Below are positions 45,055 to 53,728 of a DNA stretch of 64,000 nucleotides, piece after piece. This DNA comes from Carboxylicivirga longa (lineage in GTDB: Bacteria > Bacteroidota > Bacteroidia > Bacteroidales > Marinilabiliaceae). The DNA lies in assembly GCF_050589825.1 (NCBI RefSeq), contig NZ_JBNGOZ010000001.1, forward strand, positions 406,209-470,208. The letters are read 5' to 3'. The position numbers and the translations under genes were made by a program. How positions within the stretch are numbered: the first letter of the stretch is position 1; every line of letters begins with the position of its first letter. The notes beneath the pieces were generated by a model. That model was not told the origin of the DNA and searched no databases. It worked only from the letters and a program-made list of their open reading frames with translations.

Positions 45055-46647
45055 ATGGGATGTAAACGACCTTTGATAGCACTTGCAGTAGGTTTAATGG
45101 CTATGGTGGGAGGAGTCCGTGCACAGGGCTTTGATCAAAATGTGCAAAAGCTTCAGCTGACCTACCAGTTGATTAACTCGCTGTATGTGGATACGGTTAA
45201 CAATGAAGCATTGGTGGAGGAGGCCATCGTGGGGATGCTCAAAAGTCTCGATCCTCATTCTGTTTATATCTCAGCCGATGAAGTGGCTGCCATGAATGAA
45301 CCCCTTGATGGAAGCTTCGAAGGCGTGGGTGTTCAGTTTAATATTTTAGATGACACGCTGATGGTGGTCAACCCCATTGTTGGTGGCCCCTCAGAGAAAG
45401 TGGGTATACGTGCCGGTGATCGTATTGTGGCCATCGATGGCGAAAATGTGGCTGGCGTGGGAATTAAAAACAGCGATGTTTTTAAGTATCTTCGGGGAAA
45501 GAAAGGTACCAAGGTCGAGCTTCGCATCATGCGAAGGGGAACCGCTGAAGCCTTGCGCTTTGTGGTTGTACGCGATAAAATACCTTTACACAGCGTTGAA
45601 GCAGCTTATATGGCCACACCACAAACGGCTTATGTGAAAATATCACGCTTCGCACTTAATACACACGATGAATTTGTAGAGGCTCTGAAGACCCTTGAGG
45701 AAGAGGGCTACGAAAACCTGATACTCGACCTTCGTGGTAATGGAGGGGGTTATCTCAAAGCAGCCATCGACATCGCCGATGAGTTGCTTGATGATGATAA
45801 ACTGCTGGTCTATACCGAGGGTAAAAACAGTCAGCGCCGTAATCATCATGCCAGTAAAAAGGGCTTGTTTGAACAGGGTAACCTGGTGGTGCTTATTGAT
45901 GAAGGATCTGCCTCTGCTAGTGAGATTGTTTCGGGTGCCGTGCAGGACTGGGATCGTGGACTGGTTATAGGTCGCCGTAGTTTTGGTAAAGGGCTGGTGC
46001 AGCGTCCCTTTGATTTCCCTGATGGTTCGATGATACGCCTGACCATAGCCGAATATTATACGCCGGCGGGTCGTTGCATCCAAAAGGATTACAATGATGG
46101 ATTTGATGCCTATTATCAAGAGTTGGGCGAGCGTTATCAGCATGGAGAGCTGTCCAATGTGGATAGCATACATTTTGACGATGCCCTGGAATACAAAACC
46201 AAAGTGAGTGGCCGAACCGTTTATGGCGGGGGCGGTATAATGCCCGATGTGTTTGTGGGGGTCGATACCAGTATGTACTCCAACTACTATCGCGACTTGA
46301 TTGCCAGTGGTGCTCTCAATCGGATGGTAATCAATTATGTGGATCATCATCGTGAAGCCCTGCAGGCGGACTTCAGCGATTTTAAACGTTACAATAAACA
46401 CTTTGAGGTGGATGAAAGCCTTATGGAGCGCTTGATCAAGGAAGGTGAGAAGGCCGATGTGTCACTTAATGCTGAAGAGCTGGAGGTGTCGCGCCCAATG
46501 ATTAAGGCACAGATTCATGCCCTGATCGCCCGCGATCTGTTTGGTTCGTCTGAATATTTTCAAAGCATCAATCCTATGTCTGAAGCCTTTAATAAAGCCA
46601 TCGACATTGTGGAGTCAAAACGCGATTACTCGCAACATCTTAACTAA
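45055..46647 (+). CDS. S41 C-terminal processing protease (CtpA-like)
   Basis: 530 residues. Signal peptide (LIALAVGLMAMVGGVRAQ), helical N-terminal region with LDPHSVYIS, PDZ domain (PSEKVGIRAGDRIVAIDGEN, about 110-180) and the S41 catalytic core: LDLRGNGGGYLKAAIDIADE, the nucleophile motif GSASASEIVSG and the lysine in RRSFGKGLVQ. A C-terminal helical region follows. It should cleave tails of envelope proteins in the periplasm. 23 bases ahead of pnuC, so it may lead that operon. Confidence 0.92.
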   Translation: MGCKRPLIALAVGLMAMVGGVRAQGFDQNVQKLQLTYQLINSLYVDTVNNEALVEEAIVGMLKSLDPHSVYISADEVAAMNEPLDGSFEGVGVQFNILDDTLMVVNPIVGGPSEKVGIRAGDRIVAIDGENVAGVGIKNSDVFKYLRGKKGTKVELRIMRRGTAEALRFVVVRDKIPLHSVEAAYMATPQTAYVKISRFALNTHDEFVEALKTLEEEGYENLILDLRGNGGGYLKAAIDIADELLDDDKLLVYTEGKNSQRRNHHASKKGLFEQGNLVVLIDEGSASASEIVSGAVQDWDRGLVIGRRSFGKGLVQRPFDFPDGSMIRLTIAEYYTPAGRCIQKDYNDGFDAYYQELGERYQHGELSNVDSIHFDDALEYKTKVSGRTVYGGGGIMPDVFVGVDTSMYSNYYRDLIASGALNRMVINYVDHHREALQADFSDFKRYNKHFEVDESLMERLIKEGEKADVSLNAEELEVSRPMIKAQIHALIARDLFGSSEYFQSINPMSEAFNKAIDIVESKRDYSQHLN

Positions 46648-46670
46648 AAACAGCATCTCTGTAACTGTTC

Positions 46671-47279
46671 ATGAGTGAATTAATAAGTCAGTATGGTCTT
46701 GAGGTAACGGGTACTGTGGCCTCTCTTGTTTATCTTTTTTATTCAATCCGTGAAAAAGTATGGCTGTGGCCCTGGGGTATCGTTGCCTCGGCGGTTTCGC
46801 TGCTGGTATTTTATCAGTCGGCGCTATATGCCGATATGGGTTTGCAGTTCTATTATGTGTCCATCAGTGCCTATGGCTGGTGGTACTGGATGAGTGGGCA
46901 GCCCGGAAAAGGCGCTTCCGATGTGCCGATCAGGCCTGTGGGTGGCCGTTTATTGCTTAAGCTACTGTTGATTGGTACAGCCATTTATCTGGTGCTGCTG
47001 TGGGCCTTATTAAAGCTACCGGCCATGGTGCATATTGCCAGCTCAGATATGCCATATCTGGATGCCTTTACAACGGCCGCATCGGTTATTGCTACCTGGA
47101 TGCTGGCTCGTAAGTATCTTCATCACTGGTTGTTTTGGATTGTGGTTGATCTGGTTTCCATGGGGATGTATATTTACAAAGGCTTGTATTTTTATAGTTT
47201 CCTGTTTTTGGTCTATACCATTGGTGCCGCAATGGGTTATTTCGAGTGGAAACGCAATATGAAACGCGATGCAGTATAA
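46671..47279 (+). CDS. pnuC: Nicotinamide riboside transporter PnuC
   Basis: 202 residues, about seven membrane helices. Family motifs: VWLWPWGIVASAVSLLVFY, FYYVSISAYGWWYWM and WMLARKYLHHWLFWIVVDL. Imports nicotinamide riboside by facilitated diffusion driven by phosphorylation inside, which the next gene's kinase would supply. It overlaps that gene by 11 bases. Confidence 0.94.
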   Translation: MSELISQYGLEVTGTVASLVYLFYSIREKVWLWPWGIVASAVSLLVFYQSALYADMGLQFYYVSISAYGWWYWMSGQPGKGASDVPIRPVGGRLLLKLLLIGTAIYLVLLWALLKLPAMVHIASSDMPYLDAFTTAASVIATWMLARKYLHHWLFWIVVDLVSMGMYIYKGLYFYSFLFLVYTIGAAMGYFEWKRNMKRDAV

Positions 47280-47814
47280 CCGTCCCTATGTCATTGTTTT
47301 TACCGGACCCGAGTCAACGGCCAAGTCCACGGTGTCTAAAGCGGTGGCGCATCAGCTGAATGCATTCTGGGTGCCCGAGCATGCCCGTACCTATGTGGAA
47401 GGTTTAAACCGTTCCTATACTTTTGATGATGTGGAAGCCATTGCCAAGCTCCAGAAAGAAGCTTATGAAGAGGCCTTGCGAAGCAAAAAGGAGGTGATCG
47501 TTTTTGATACCTTTTTGATCATCACCAAAATATGGATGAAGGAGGTGTATGGTGAGGTGCCTCAATGGATTGATGCTTTCTTGCAATCCATGCATGTGGA
47601 TTTGCACCTCTTGTGTTATCCGGATATTGACTGGGTGGATGATGGGGTGCGCGAGAACAAGGATAAGCGTCATTATTTGTATGCCTGTTACGAGCAGGAA
47701 TTGAAGCATTATGGTTTTGATTATGCCCTTGTACGGGGCCAGGGAGAAGCACGGCGAGATGCCGCTTTACAGCATATTTATCAACACCTAAAGATAGTAG
47801 CCAGTTATGGGTAA
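47269..47814 (+). CDS. NadR-type ribosylnicotinamide kinase-like ATPase
   Basis: 181 residues matching the C-terminal kinase domain of NadR without its adenylyltransferase or DNA-binding parts. Motifs: FTGPESTAKSTVSKAV (P-loop), WVPEHARTYVE, and DTFLIITKIWMKEVYG. The P-loop residue before Lys is Ala where GPESTGKS is usual; Lys and Ser are kept. Coupled by overlap to pnuC, it most likely phosphorylates incoming nicotinamide riboside to NMN. It also overlaps cysE by eight bases. Confidence 0.85.
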   Translation: MQYNRPYVIVFTGPESTAKSTVSKAVAHQLNAFWVPEHARTYVEGLNRSYTFDDVEAIAKLQKEAYEEALRSKKEVIVFDTFLIITKIWMKEVYGEVPQWIDAFLQSMHVDLHLLCYPDIDWVDDGVRENKDKRHYLYACYEQELKHYGFDYALVRGQGEARRDAALQHIYQHLKIVASYG

Positions 47815-48730
47815 ACAAGATTTTGAAAGGATAAAAACGGCCATTGATGCTTTGTCAAGGGAAGAGAGTTTTAAAGGTGTATGTCATCCTCATTTCAAGG
47901 ATCACAAAATGCCGTCGATTCAGGCACTGGAGCAAATTGTGTCGCTTTCGCGCAAAATCCTGTTTCCGGGATATTTTGGTGACAGCTCCATACGCCCCGA
48001 TAGCCTGCGTTATTATATCGGTGTGAATACTGAAAATTTATTTTCCCTGCTGGCCGATCAAATATTTGCGGGTCTGTGTTTTGTGTGTGATACACCGGAA
48101 TCATTCGACCTGAATGAGCGCCGTCAGGTAGCCCATGACTATGCCGGACAATTTATTGAGGAGCTGCCTGAGATACGGCGTATGCTGGTGACTGATGTGG
48201 AAGCCGCTTACCTGGGCGATCCTGCAGCCCAAAGTAAGGGAGAAGTTATATTCTGTTATCCGGCCATCCGTGCTATTACGAATTACCGCATAGCGCACGC
48301 TCTACTGCGCATCGGAGTACCACTTATTCCCCGTATGATCAGCGAGATGGCACACTCCGAGACAGGAATTGATATTCATCCACGCGCCACCATTGGCACT
48401 TATTTTAGCATTGACCATGGCACCGGTGTGGTCATTGGTGCCACTTCCATTATTGGCAATAATGTTAAGCTGTTTCAGGGAGTTACCCTCGGAGCCAAAA
48501 GCTTTCCTTTGGATGGGGACGGGAATCCGATTAAGGGTATTCCGCGCCATCCTATCATAGAAGACAATGTGATTATCTACGCCCAGGCAACTATCCTGGG
48601 GCGCATTACCGTAGGTGCTAATGCAGTGATTGGGGGCAACGTATGGGTGACCAATACGGTGCCTGCCGGTACGAAAATAGTACAGTTTAAGCACCGCGAT
48701 CTGTTGTTTAACGAAGGTACAGGCATCTGA
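47807..48730 (+). CDS. cysE: Serine O-acetyltransferase (EpsC/CysE type)
   Basis: 307 residues. An N-terminal helical domain is followed by a left-handed beta-helix of hexapeptide repeats: TGIDIHPRATIGTYFSIDHG, GVVIGATSIIGNNVKLFQGV, LGRITVGANAVIGGNVWVTN. The catalytic HPRATIG/DHGTG signature is intact. Makes O-acetylserine for cysteine synthesis. The N-terminus is long, as in the EpsC subfamily. Joined to the NAD-salvage genes by overlap, with no obvious pathway link. Confidence 0.9.
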   Translation: MGKQDFERIKTAIDALSREESFKGVCHPHFKDHKMPSIQALEQIVSLSRKILFPGYFGDSSIRPDSLRYYIGVNTENLFSLLADQIFAGLCFVCDTPESFDLNERRQVAHDYAGQFIEELPEIRRMLVTDVEAAYLGDPAAQSKGEVIFCYPAIRAITNYRIAHALLRIGVPLIPRMISEMAHSETGIDIHPRATIGTYFSIDHGTGVVIGATSIIGNNVKLFQGVTLGAKSFPLDGDGNPIKGIPRHPIIEDNVIIYAQATILGRITVGANAVIGGNVWVTNTVPAGTKIVQFKHRDLLFNEGTGI

Positions 48731-48856
48731 TAAATCGCCTGAAATAAGGTTTTTATCAGCATTTCTACTGTCTTTACCAAATATGTATATCAATTAAACG
48801 ATTTATGCCGTATTTAATGTAAACTTGCGAGAAATCGGAAGAAATCATAATTTTTA

Positions 48857-48864
48857 TATATTTG
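48857..48864 (+). promoter_or_regulatory. -7 box of siaB-siaC
   Basis: TATATTTG, 21 bases ahead of the ATG at 48886. No TTG at -33. Confidence 0.5.
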
Positions 48865-48885
48865 TAGGCAATTAGACCAATTGAA

Positions 48886-49434
48886 ATGGCTTTTGAATTA
48901 AAAAATTGGTATTTAGAGAAGAAGCAAGGCGATGTTATACTAGAATATAACGGCAGTATTACGCCGGAAGTTATTGCGGAGGCTTTGGAATCGATAGAGA
49001 AGAGTTTGAACCTGAAAAATGAAAAAAATCGCGTTCGAAAAAAAGTATATAATGTTTTTATAGAGAGTTTGCAGAATTTGTATCATCATGTTGATTATCC
49101 TCCGGTTTCGGCTCAGGTTGAGCAGAGTCCACGCTTTGGAATTATCATACTGAGCAAGGATGGTACTTTTTACCGTATTTCAACGGGCAATTTTGTAAAA
49201 AAAGAAAAATTAAATTACATTAAGGATCGTATTGATCAGGTTAATTCCCTGTCCGACGAAGAAGTTCGTATGTTATACAGGGATATTTTAAATAACGATG
49301 AGTATTCTGATAAAGGCGGGGGAGGCCTGGGGATGCTTGATATTGTTAGGAAAACAGGCAATAAGTTAGAGTATTATTTTTATCAATTTGATGATGAATA
49401 CATCTTTTTCTCGCTAGATGTATACATTAGTTAA
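48886..49434 (+). CDS. SiaB-family protein kinase
   Basis: 182 residues. GHKL/histidine-kinase-like ATPase fold: VYNVFIESLQNLYHHVD holds the N-box Asn, and KGGGGLGMLDIVRKTGNKL the glycine-rich ATP lid, followed by a final strand (YIFFSLDVYI). In the Sia system SiaB phosphorylates SiaC on Thr; it belongs to the SpoIIAB/anti-sigma-like kinases. Directly followed by siaC. No SiaA phosphatase or SiaD cyclase gene is nearby. Confidence 0.85.
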   Translation: MAFELKNWYLEKKQGDVILEYNGSITPEVIAEALESIEKSLNLKNEKNRVRKKVYNVFIESLQNLYHHVDYPPVSAQVEQSPRFGIIILSKDGTFYRISTGNFVKKEKLNYIKDRIDQVNSLSDEEVRMLYRDILNNDEYSDKGGGGLGMLDIVRKTGNKLEYYFYQFDDEYIFFSLDVYIS

Positions 49435-49450
49435 CTGCATAGCTACGAGT

Positions 49451-49831
49451 ATGGAAACAATAATTCGTGAGGGAAGTCCTAAAACACCTTTTGTAAGGCT
49501 GGACGGAGAGAAAGGAGTGGTTGAAATAAAGGGCCGCTCTATTCCTGAAAATTCTGTTGAGTTTTACAAGCCAATCATCGACTGGCTGGAGAAGTTTGGT
49601 GATTCACCGTCAGATGAAACCAATGTAAATATTCAGTTGGAGTATTTTAACACCAGTTCGTCAAAATGTATCCTGGATATTTTCAAACGCCTTGAGCTGA
49701 TTCATAAAAAGGGTCATCCGGTGGAGATCAACTGGTATTACGAAGAAGATGATGAAGATATGTTTGAGGCTGGTGAGGATTATCAGTCAATTATCAATAT
49801 TCCCTTTAAAATGATTGAGATGGAAGAATAA
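49451..49831 (+). CDS. SiaC-family regulatory phosphoprotein (DUF1987)
   Basis: 126 residues from METIIREGS, the family's usual start and length; an earlier ATG at 49418 overlaps siaB. The sequence fits the SiaC fold (TPFVRLDGEKGVVEIKGRSI, LEYFNTSSSKCILDIFKRLE), with the SSSK segment likely around the phosphorylation site. It acts as a switch protein that binds an effector when unphosphorylated. 16 bases after siaB. Confidence 0.85.
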   Translation: METIIREGSPKTPFVRLDGEKGVVEIKGRSIPENSVEFYKPIIDWLEKFGDSPSDETNVNIQLEYFNTSSSKCILDIFKRLELIHKKGHPVEINWYYEEDDEDMFEAGEDYQSIINIPFKMIEMEE

Positions 49832-49849
49832 TACGCCGAATAATATTTG

Positions 49850-49888
49850 AAAAAGGCTGGGTGACCGTTGTGTTGCTCAGCCTTTTTT
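49850..49888. terminator. Bidirectional terminator, siaC / ABC transporter
   Basis: AAAAAGGCTG (49850-49859) pairs with CAGCCTTTTT (49878-49887), with T and A runs at both ends. Its right arm overlaps the stop codon of the converging transporter gene. Confidence 0.9.
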
Positions 49889-52800
49889 CTTGTCCTTAAA
49901 GTACCAACCAGCCTTTGTTTTGGCAGAGAAGAGGGCTGGCAGTGCCCGCAGGTAAAGTGTTGCAAACAAAAAGAGGTTGATCAGCCATATAACAATGGCA
50001 TTGGCGGTAAAAGTGCTGAGGTGGTGCTGGCCGATGCGCTTTGTGGGCGATATAAAATGTGCCCTTAAACATTTGCTTTGCGGATCCTGATAGATAGGAT
50101 CCATCTTTTGCCACAGCTCCCCATTGTACTCAATAATCTTATTGGAGAAAAAATTATTGGAGTTGGTAACAAAGCGCTCCAGGTCGGCATTGTGATGCTT
50201 GTTTTTATTGGCAATAAATGCACGGCGTTCAGCATCTGTTTTTGTCATTTCCTTAATCTTATCATCCAGCTGCTGATCCGATTGATTATACAGTGCCTTA
50301 TAGTAATTTTTTAAGGTTTCGATATAGTCAAAGGCGGCTGTCAGATCCTCATCGCCCAGTGCCTTCGTGGGTAATAGTACCTTATCAGCAACCCGCCCCG
50401 GATAGAGTGTGTGGTGCTTTTCAATTTCTTTGTTAAACAAGTGTAGCGAGTAGTTGCGACGCTCTGTAATGCTGTCATTGTCCAATGTTTTGTTGTTGGC
50501 AATGCTTTGAAGATGATTGTATAAGGCTGGTATCCAAAAGTCCTTCCGGTACTTGGCCTGGCTTTTTAATTTTTCGTAGGGATAAAAAGTTTTGCCATAG
50601 GCATTGTTGGTAAATTGCTCTACGGCAAGGGCTTCAAAAGCCCAACGGGCGGTTATTATTTCGCCATATAAAGGTATTTTTTCCGGGCTCGATAGTCTTG
50701 GGTTGAGGCGATCGAAGCTGATAAATACCCCGCTTAAAATAAGTTGGGGGATGATAAGGAATGGGATGGATATGTAAATATTAACGGTTTTCTTAAAGGT
50801 ATCGGAAATGTTAAGTCCCAAAATGTTGGCAAATACCGAGCAGCTAAAGAGGATGAACCAGTATTGCAGGAACATGCCATGCAAATCGATAATGGTGTTG
50901 CCAATGAGTACAAACAGTGCCGACTGTATGGCGGATATACCACATAGGATAAATAGTTTGGATAGCAGGTAGCTGAGGCGGCTGAGGTTCAGGAAAGACT
51001 CACGCCGTTTGATCTTTCGATCGTTAATAATCTCTTCAGCACTGACTGTAAGGCCCACAAAAAGCGCGATTATAACCGCAATAATGATATAAACCGTAAC
51101 ATTCGGATTCTTCGAAAAATGATAGATGGCTGCCTTGCTTTGATCCACATCGTAGTAGCGTATGATGCTGGCCAGTAGTAGTGCTAATACAGGTGTTTCC
51201 AGTAGGTTGATAAGTAAATACTGGGTGTTGGCCAGCTTCGAGGCGATATCACGCTTCATAAAAATCCAAAGCTGCTTCAGTCGTTTGGGTATCTGAAAAC
51301 TTACTTTGGGCAGCGTGTTGTGTTCCGATGGAGTGGGTTCGTGAGCTTCCCATCCCTCATGAAATAGCTGATACCACTCATGAGGGGCGATGCGACGCGT
51401 TTGTGTGAAGTTACCATATTCGTCCAGCACCTGGGAGTTAACAATGTTTAGCACCTGTTCCACATTTACATTACCGCAGGTGGGGCATTCGCTTTCATCG
51501 CGGTTGGCATGGTTGATGCACGCCTTAAAGTAATTCACACTTTCCACCGGGTCGCCGTTGTAGATCAGGTAGCCACCTGTGTCGAGCACAATCAACTGAT
51601 TAAACATCTTAAATATATCGGACGATGGCTGATGAATCACCACAAATACCAGCTTTCCCTTAATGGACAATTCTTTGAGCAGGTCGATAATATTGTCCGA
51701 GTCACGCGATGATAAACCGGAGGTGGGCTCGTCCAGAAAGAGGATAGACGGCTCACGAATAAGCTCCAGGGCGATGTTAAGTCGTTTGCGTTGTCCACCG
51801 CTTATCTTCTTATTCAGTGGGCTACCCACCTTCATAAATCGTATCTCGTAAAGTCCCAGCGATTGCAATAGCTTTAGTACTTTGCGCTTTATTTGGTATT
51901 CCGGCAGGTTATCAAAGCAAAGGCAGGCGTTGTAATACAGGTTTTCGTAAACGGTTAAGTCCTCCATTAGCAAATCGTCCTGCGCCACATAGCCTATAAG
52001 GCCTTTGGTCCGATCCAGGTTGTTGTGTACATCAATATCGTTGATGTAAACGTGACCGTTGCTGGGCTTGTTGATACCGCTCAATACATTCACCAGTGTG
52101 CTTTTACCGGCGCCGCTGGAGCCCATGATGCCCACTAACTTACCCGATTTGGAGGCAAAGGAAGTTTTGTGCAGGCCAATGGCACGTTTGCTAAAATAAT
52201 ACTCTACGTTTTCGCAGCGAAAGTCAATTTCATTCCCAGCGTTATCGCGCACAAACTGACTGAAAATATCACTGTAGAAAATGGTGTTTATGAGCTTATT
52301 GCGCAGTGAGCTGCCAGGATTCAGTATCTGAACGCGCCCCTCGTTAATCAGCTGGCCATTCATGCTTAAATCCATGTAGCCCTTAAAGCGAAAGGCAAAA
52401 AGATTGACTGATTGCAGGTGGATCACACGCAGCTCGCCTTTCAGGTTTTCCCAATACAGATGCTTTACATTGGCAGGGGGTATGGGATTGCTGTTGACAA
52501 GGAGTATATTGCCCGATTCCGGTAGCTCAGAAAAAGGACGGGTGATGAATTTTATTATGGATTGGTACTCGTCCTCAGGTAGGTTAAAGGTTTGTGCTAC
52601 GGTAATGATAAATTCACGCTCGTAGTCACTCATTTCAATGTCGATATTCAGGAACTCAACTAGCTGAACCAATACAATAAGCTTCTGATAATAGGTCAGT
52701 GCCTCATTGATGCCGGTGGCTATTTTTAGTACCTTTACCGAGCTGGCAGCATGTCGCTTATGAAATTTATCCTTGTCCGATAAGCGCTGCTCATGCTCTT

Positions 52801-52963
52801 CCTGAAGCCGGTCGAACAGGTTAAGGTACTCATCAACAAGCTGGGAGTTCAGTTGCTGATTGAGCAATGACTTAACGATGATGCGCCGTGATTTGATCTC
52901 GGTGCGAGGAAAGGCGATGAGCGCAAATAGCTGAATCAGGGCTTTTAATATCTCTTCGCTCAT
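49877..52963 (-). CDS. Large ABCG-like ABC transporter (ATPase and ABC-2 permease in one chain)
   Basis: 1,028 residues. An N-terminal ~270-residue region with a TerB-like helical start (ALIQLFALIAFPRTEIKSRR) and a beta-rich part comes before the ATPase: Walker A GSSGAGKSTLVNVLSG, signature KKISGGQRKRLNIALELI, Walker B ILFLDEPTSGLSS. The permease follows, with TM clusters near 600-800 and at the C-terminus (ANAIVIWLINLFLFATLYLR), separated by a ~150-residue soluble loop. This ATPase-first half-transporter order is that of ABCG/White proteins. A CPTCG motif lies in the linker after the ATPase. Substrate unknown. Confidence 0.87.
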   Translation of the reverse strand: MSEEILKALIQLFALIAFPRTEIKSRRIIVKSLLNQQLNSQLVDEYLNLFDRLQEEHEQRLSDKDKFHKRHAASSVKVLKIATGINEALTYYQKLIVLVQLVEFLNIDIEMSDYEREFIITVAQTFNLPEDEYQSIIKFITRPFSELPESGNILLVNSNPIPPANVKHLYWENLKGELRVIHLQSVNLFAFRFKGYMDLSMNGQLINEGRVQILNPGSSLRNKLINTIFYSDIFSQFVRDNAGNEIDFRCENVEYYFSKRAIGLHKTSFASKSGKLVGIMGSSGAGKSTLVNVLSGINKPSNGHVYINDIDVHNNLDRTKGLIGYVAQDDLLMEDLTVYENLYYNACLCFDNLPEYQIKRKVLKLLQSLGLYEIRFMKVGSPLNKKISGGQRKRLNIALELIREPSILFLDEPTSGLSSRDSDNIIDLLKELSIKGKLVFVVIHQPSSDIFKMFNQLIVLDTGGYLIYNGDPVESVNYFKACINHANRDESECPTCGNVNVEQVLNIVNSQVLDEYGNFTQTRRIAPHEWYQLFHEGWEAHEPTPSEHNTLPKVSFQIPKRLKQLWIFMKRDIASKLANTQYLLINLLETPVLALLLASIIRYYDVDQSKAAIYHFSKNPNVTVYIIIAVIIALFVGLTVSAEEIINDRKIKRRESFLNLSRLSYLLSKLFILCGISAIQSALFVLIGNTIIDLHGMFLQYWFILFSCSVFANILGLNISDTFKKTVNIYISIPFLIIPQLILSGVFISFDRLNPRLSSPEKIPLYGEIITARWAFEALAVEQFTNNAYGKTFYPYEKLKSQAKYRKDFWIPALYNHLQSIANNKTLDNDSITERRNYSLHLFNKEIEKHHTLYPGRVADKVLLPTKALGDEDLTAAFDYIETLKNYYKALYNQSDQQLDDKIKEMTKTDAERRAFIANKNKHHNADLERFVTNSNNFFSNKIIEYNGELWQKMDPIYQDPQSKCLRAHFISPTKRIGQHHLSTFTANAIVIWLINLFLFATLYLRALPALFSAKTKAGWYFKDKKKG

Positions 52964-53019
52964 ACACTCATCAACTTAAGGTTTCGGTAATGCGGTAAGG
53001 CACCCTTGCTCATCGCTTT

Positions 53020-53454
53020 CTATGCCTCTTCAATGCTTTTAAAGCCAATCATTAGCATGGCAATGCCCGAAGTGGATTTTTCGGGGTTAAGACGTGCTTC
53101 TACGATGCATTCCACTGAGCCTTCTACCTTAAAATCCCAGGCTCCGGTAGCTTCATAATCTTCATTGGTAAACAGTAGATTGCGATCTTTGTCGTAAATG
53201 GAGAAAAGAATATTATTGTCCTGATGGCTGCACGCCACCACACGGTATAAACTGCCTGAAAAAAAGGTGGTGTGAAACTCGGCTACCTCATCGCCGGTGA
53301 GAAATGCTCTGAAAGGTTGACCGCTGGCTACAAAAGGAGATTTTAGCTGGTTGATGCAATTGCTGAATAACACATCTTCTTGCGAGTTTAATTTCAGTGG
53401 CGACGCTAGTGTAAGCAAGGCCAGTAACAAGAATAATAGCGAGTGCTTCTTCAT
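53020..53454 (-). CDS. Small secreted protein, PPC/beta-sandwich-like (144 aa)
   Basis: Signal peptide (HSLLFLLLALLTLASPLKLN), then a single beta-sandwich-like domain (FFSGSLYRVVACSHQDNNIL, FSIYDKDRNLLFTNEDYEAT, WDFKVEGSVECIVEARLNPE) resembling the pre-peptidase C-terminal/jelly-roll folds of exported proteins. It lies 56 bases upstream of the ABC transporter on the same strand and may be co-transcribed. Function unknown. Confidence 0.65.
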   Translation of the reverse strand: MKKHSLLFLLLALLTLASPLKLNSQEDVLFSNCINQLKSPFVASGQPFRAFLTGDEVAEFHTTFFSGSLYRVVACSHQDNNILFSIYDKDRNLLFTNEDYEATGAWDFKVEGSVECIVEARLNPEKSTSGIAMLMIGFKSIEEA

Positions 53455-53608
53455 CTTAAGGTTGTTTAATTGAGGTTTAACAGGTTCAAAATTTTCAGAA
53501 AGATATTCAAAAACTGCTAATTATTAATATCGGCGGCTCAAAAAAATTAAAAAATCATAATTATTTATGCTAATAAATCACAAAATTTTAATTTCTGTTT
53601 ACCAATTT

Positions 53609-53616
53609 TATCTTTG
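53609..53616 (+). promoter_or_regulatory. -7 box of the DPP IV-like gene
   Basis: TATCTTTG, 112 bases ahead of the ATG at 53729, giving a long AT-rich leader. The surrounding 53455-53728 region is strongly AT-rich and holds nothing else recognisable. Confidence 0.45.
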
Positions 53617-53728
53617 TCATTGTTTAATTAACAGATTATTGCCAATTATGCGCCGCTTGAATAACGCTTGGGAGATGGACTTAATTGTGCGTGCGTAAAT
53701 TATTATTATAACAATAAATAAACAAATA

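Noticed and set aside
45643..46401. 252-codon antisense frame within the S41 protease gene
   Set aside because: A shadow of a well-supported gene; no family features and no promoter.
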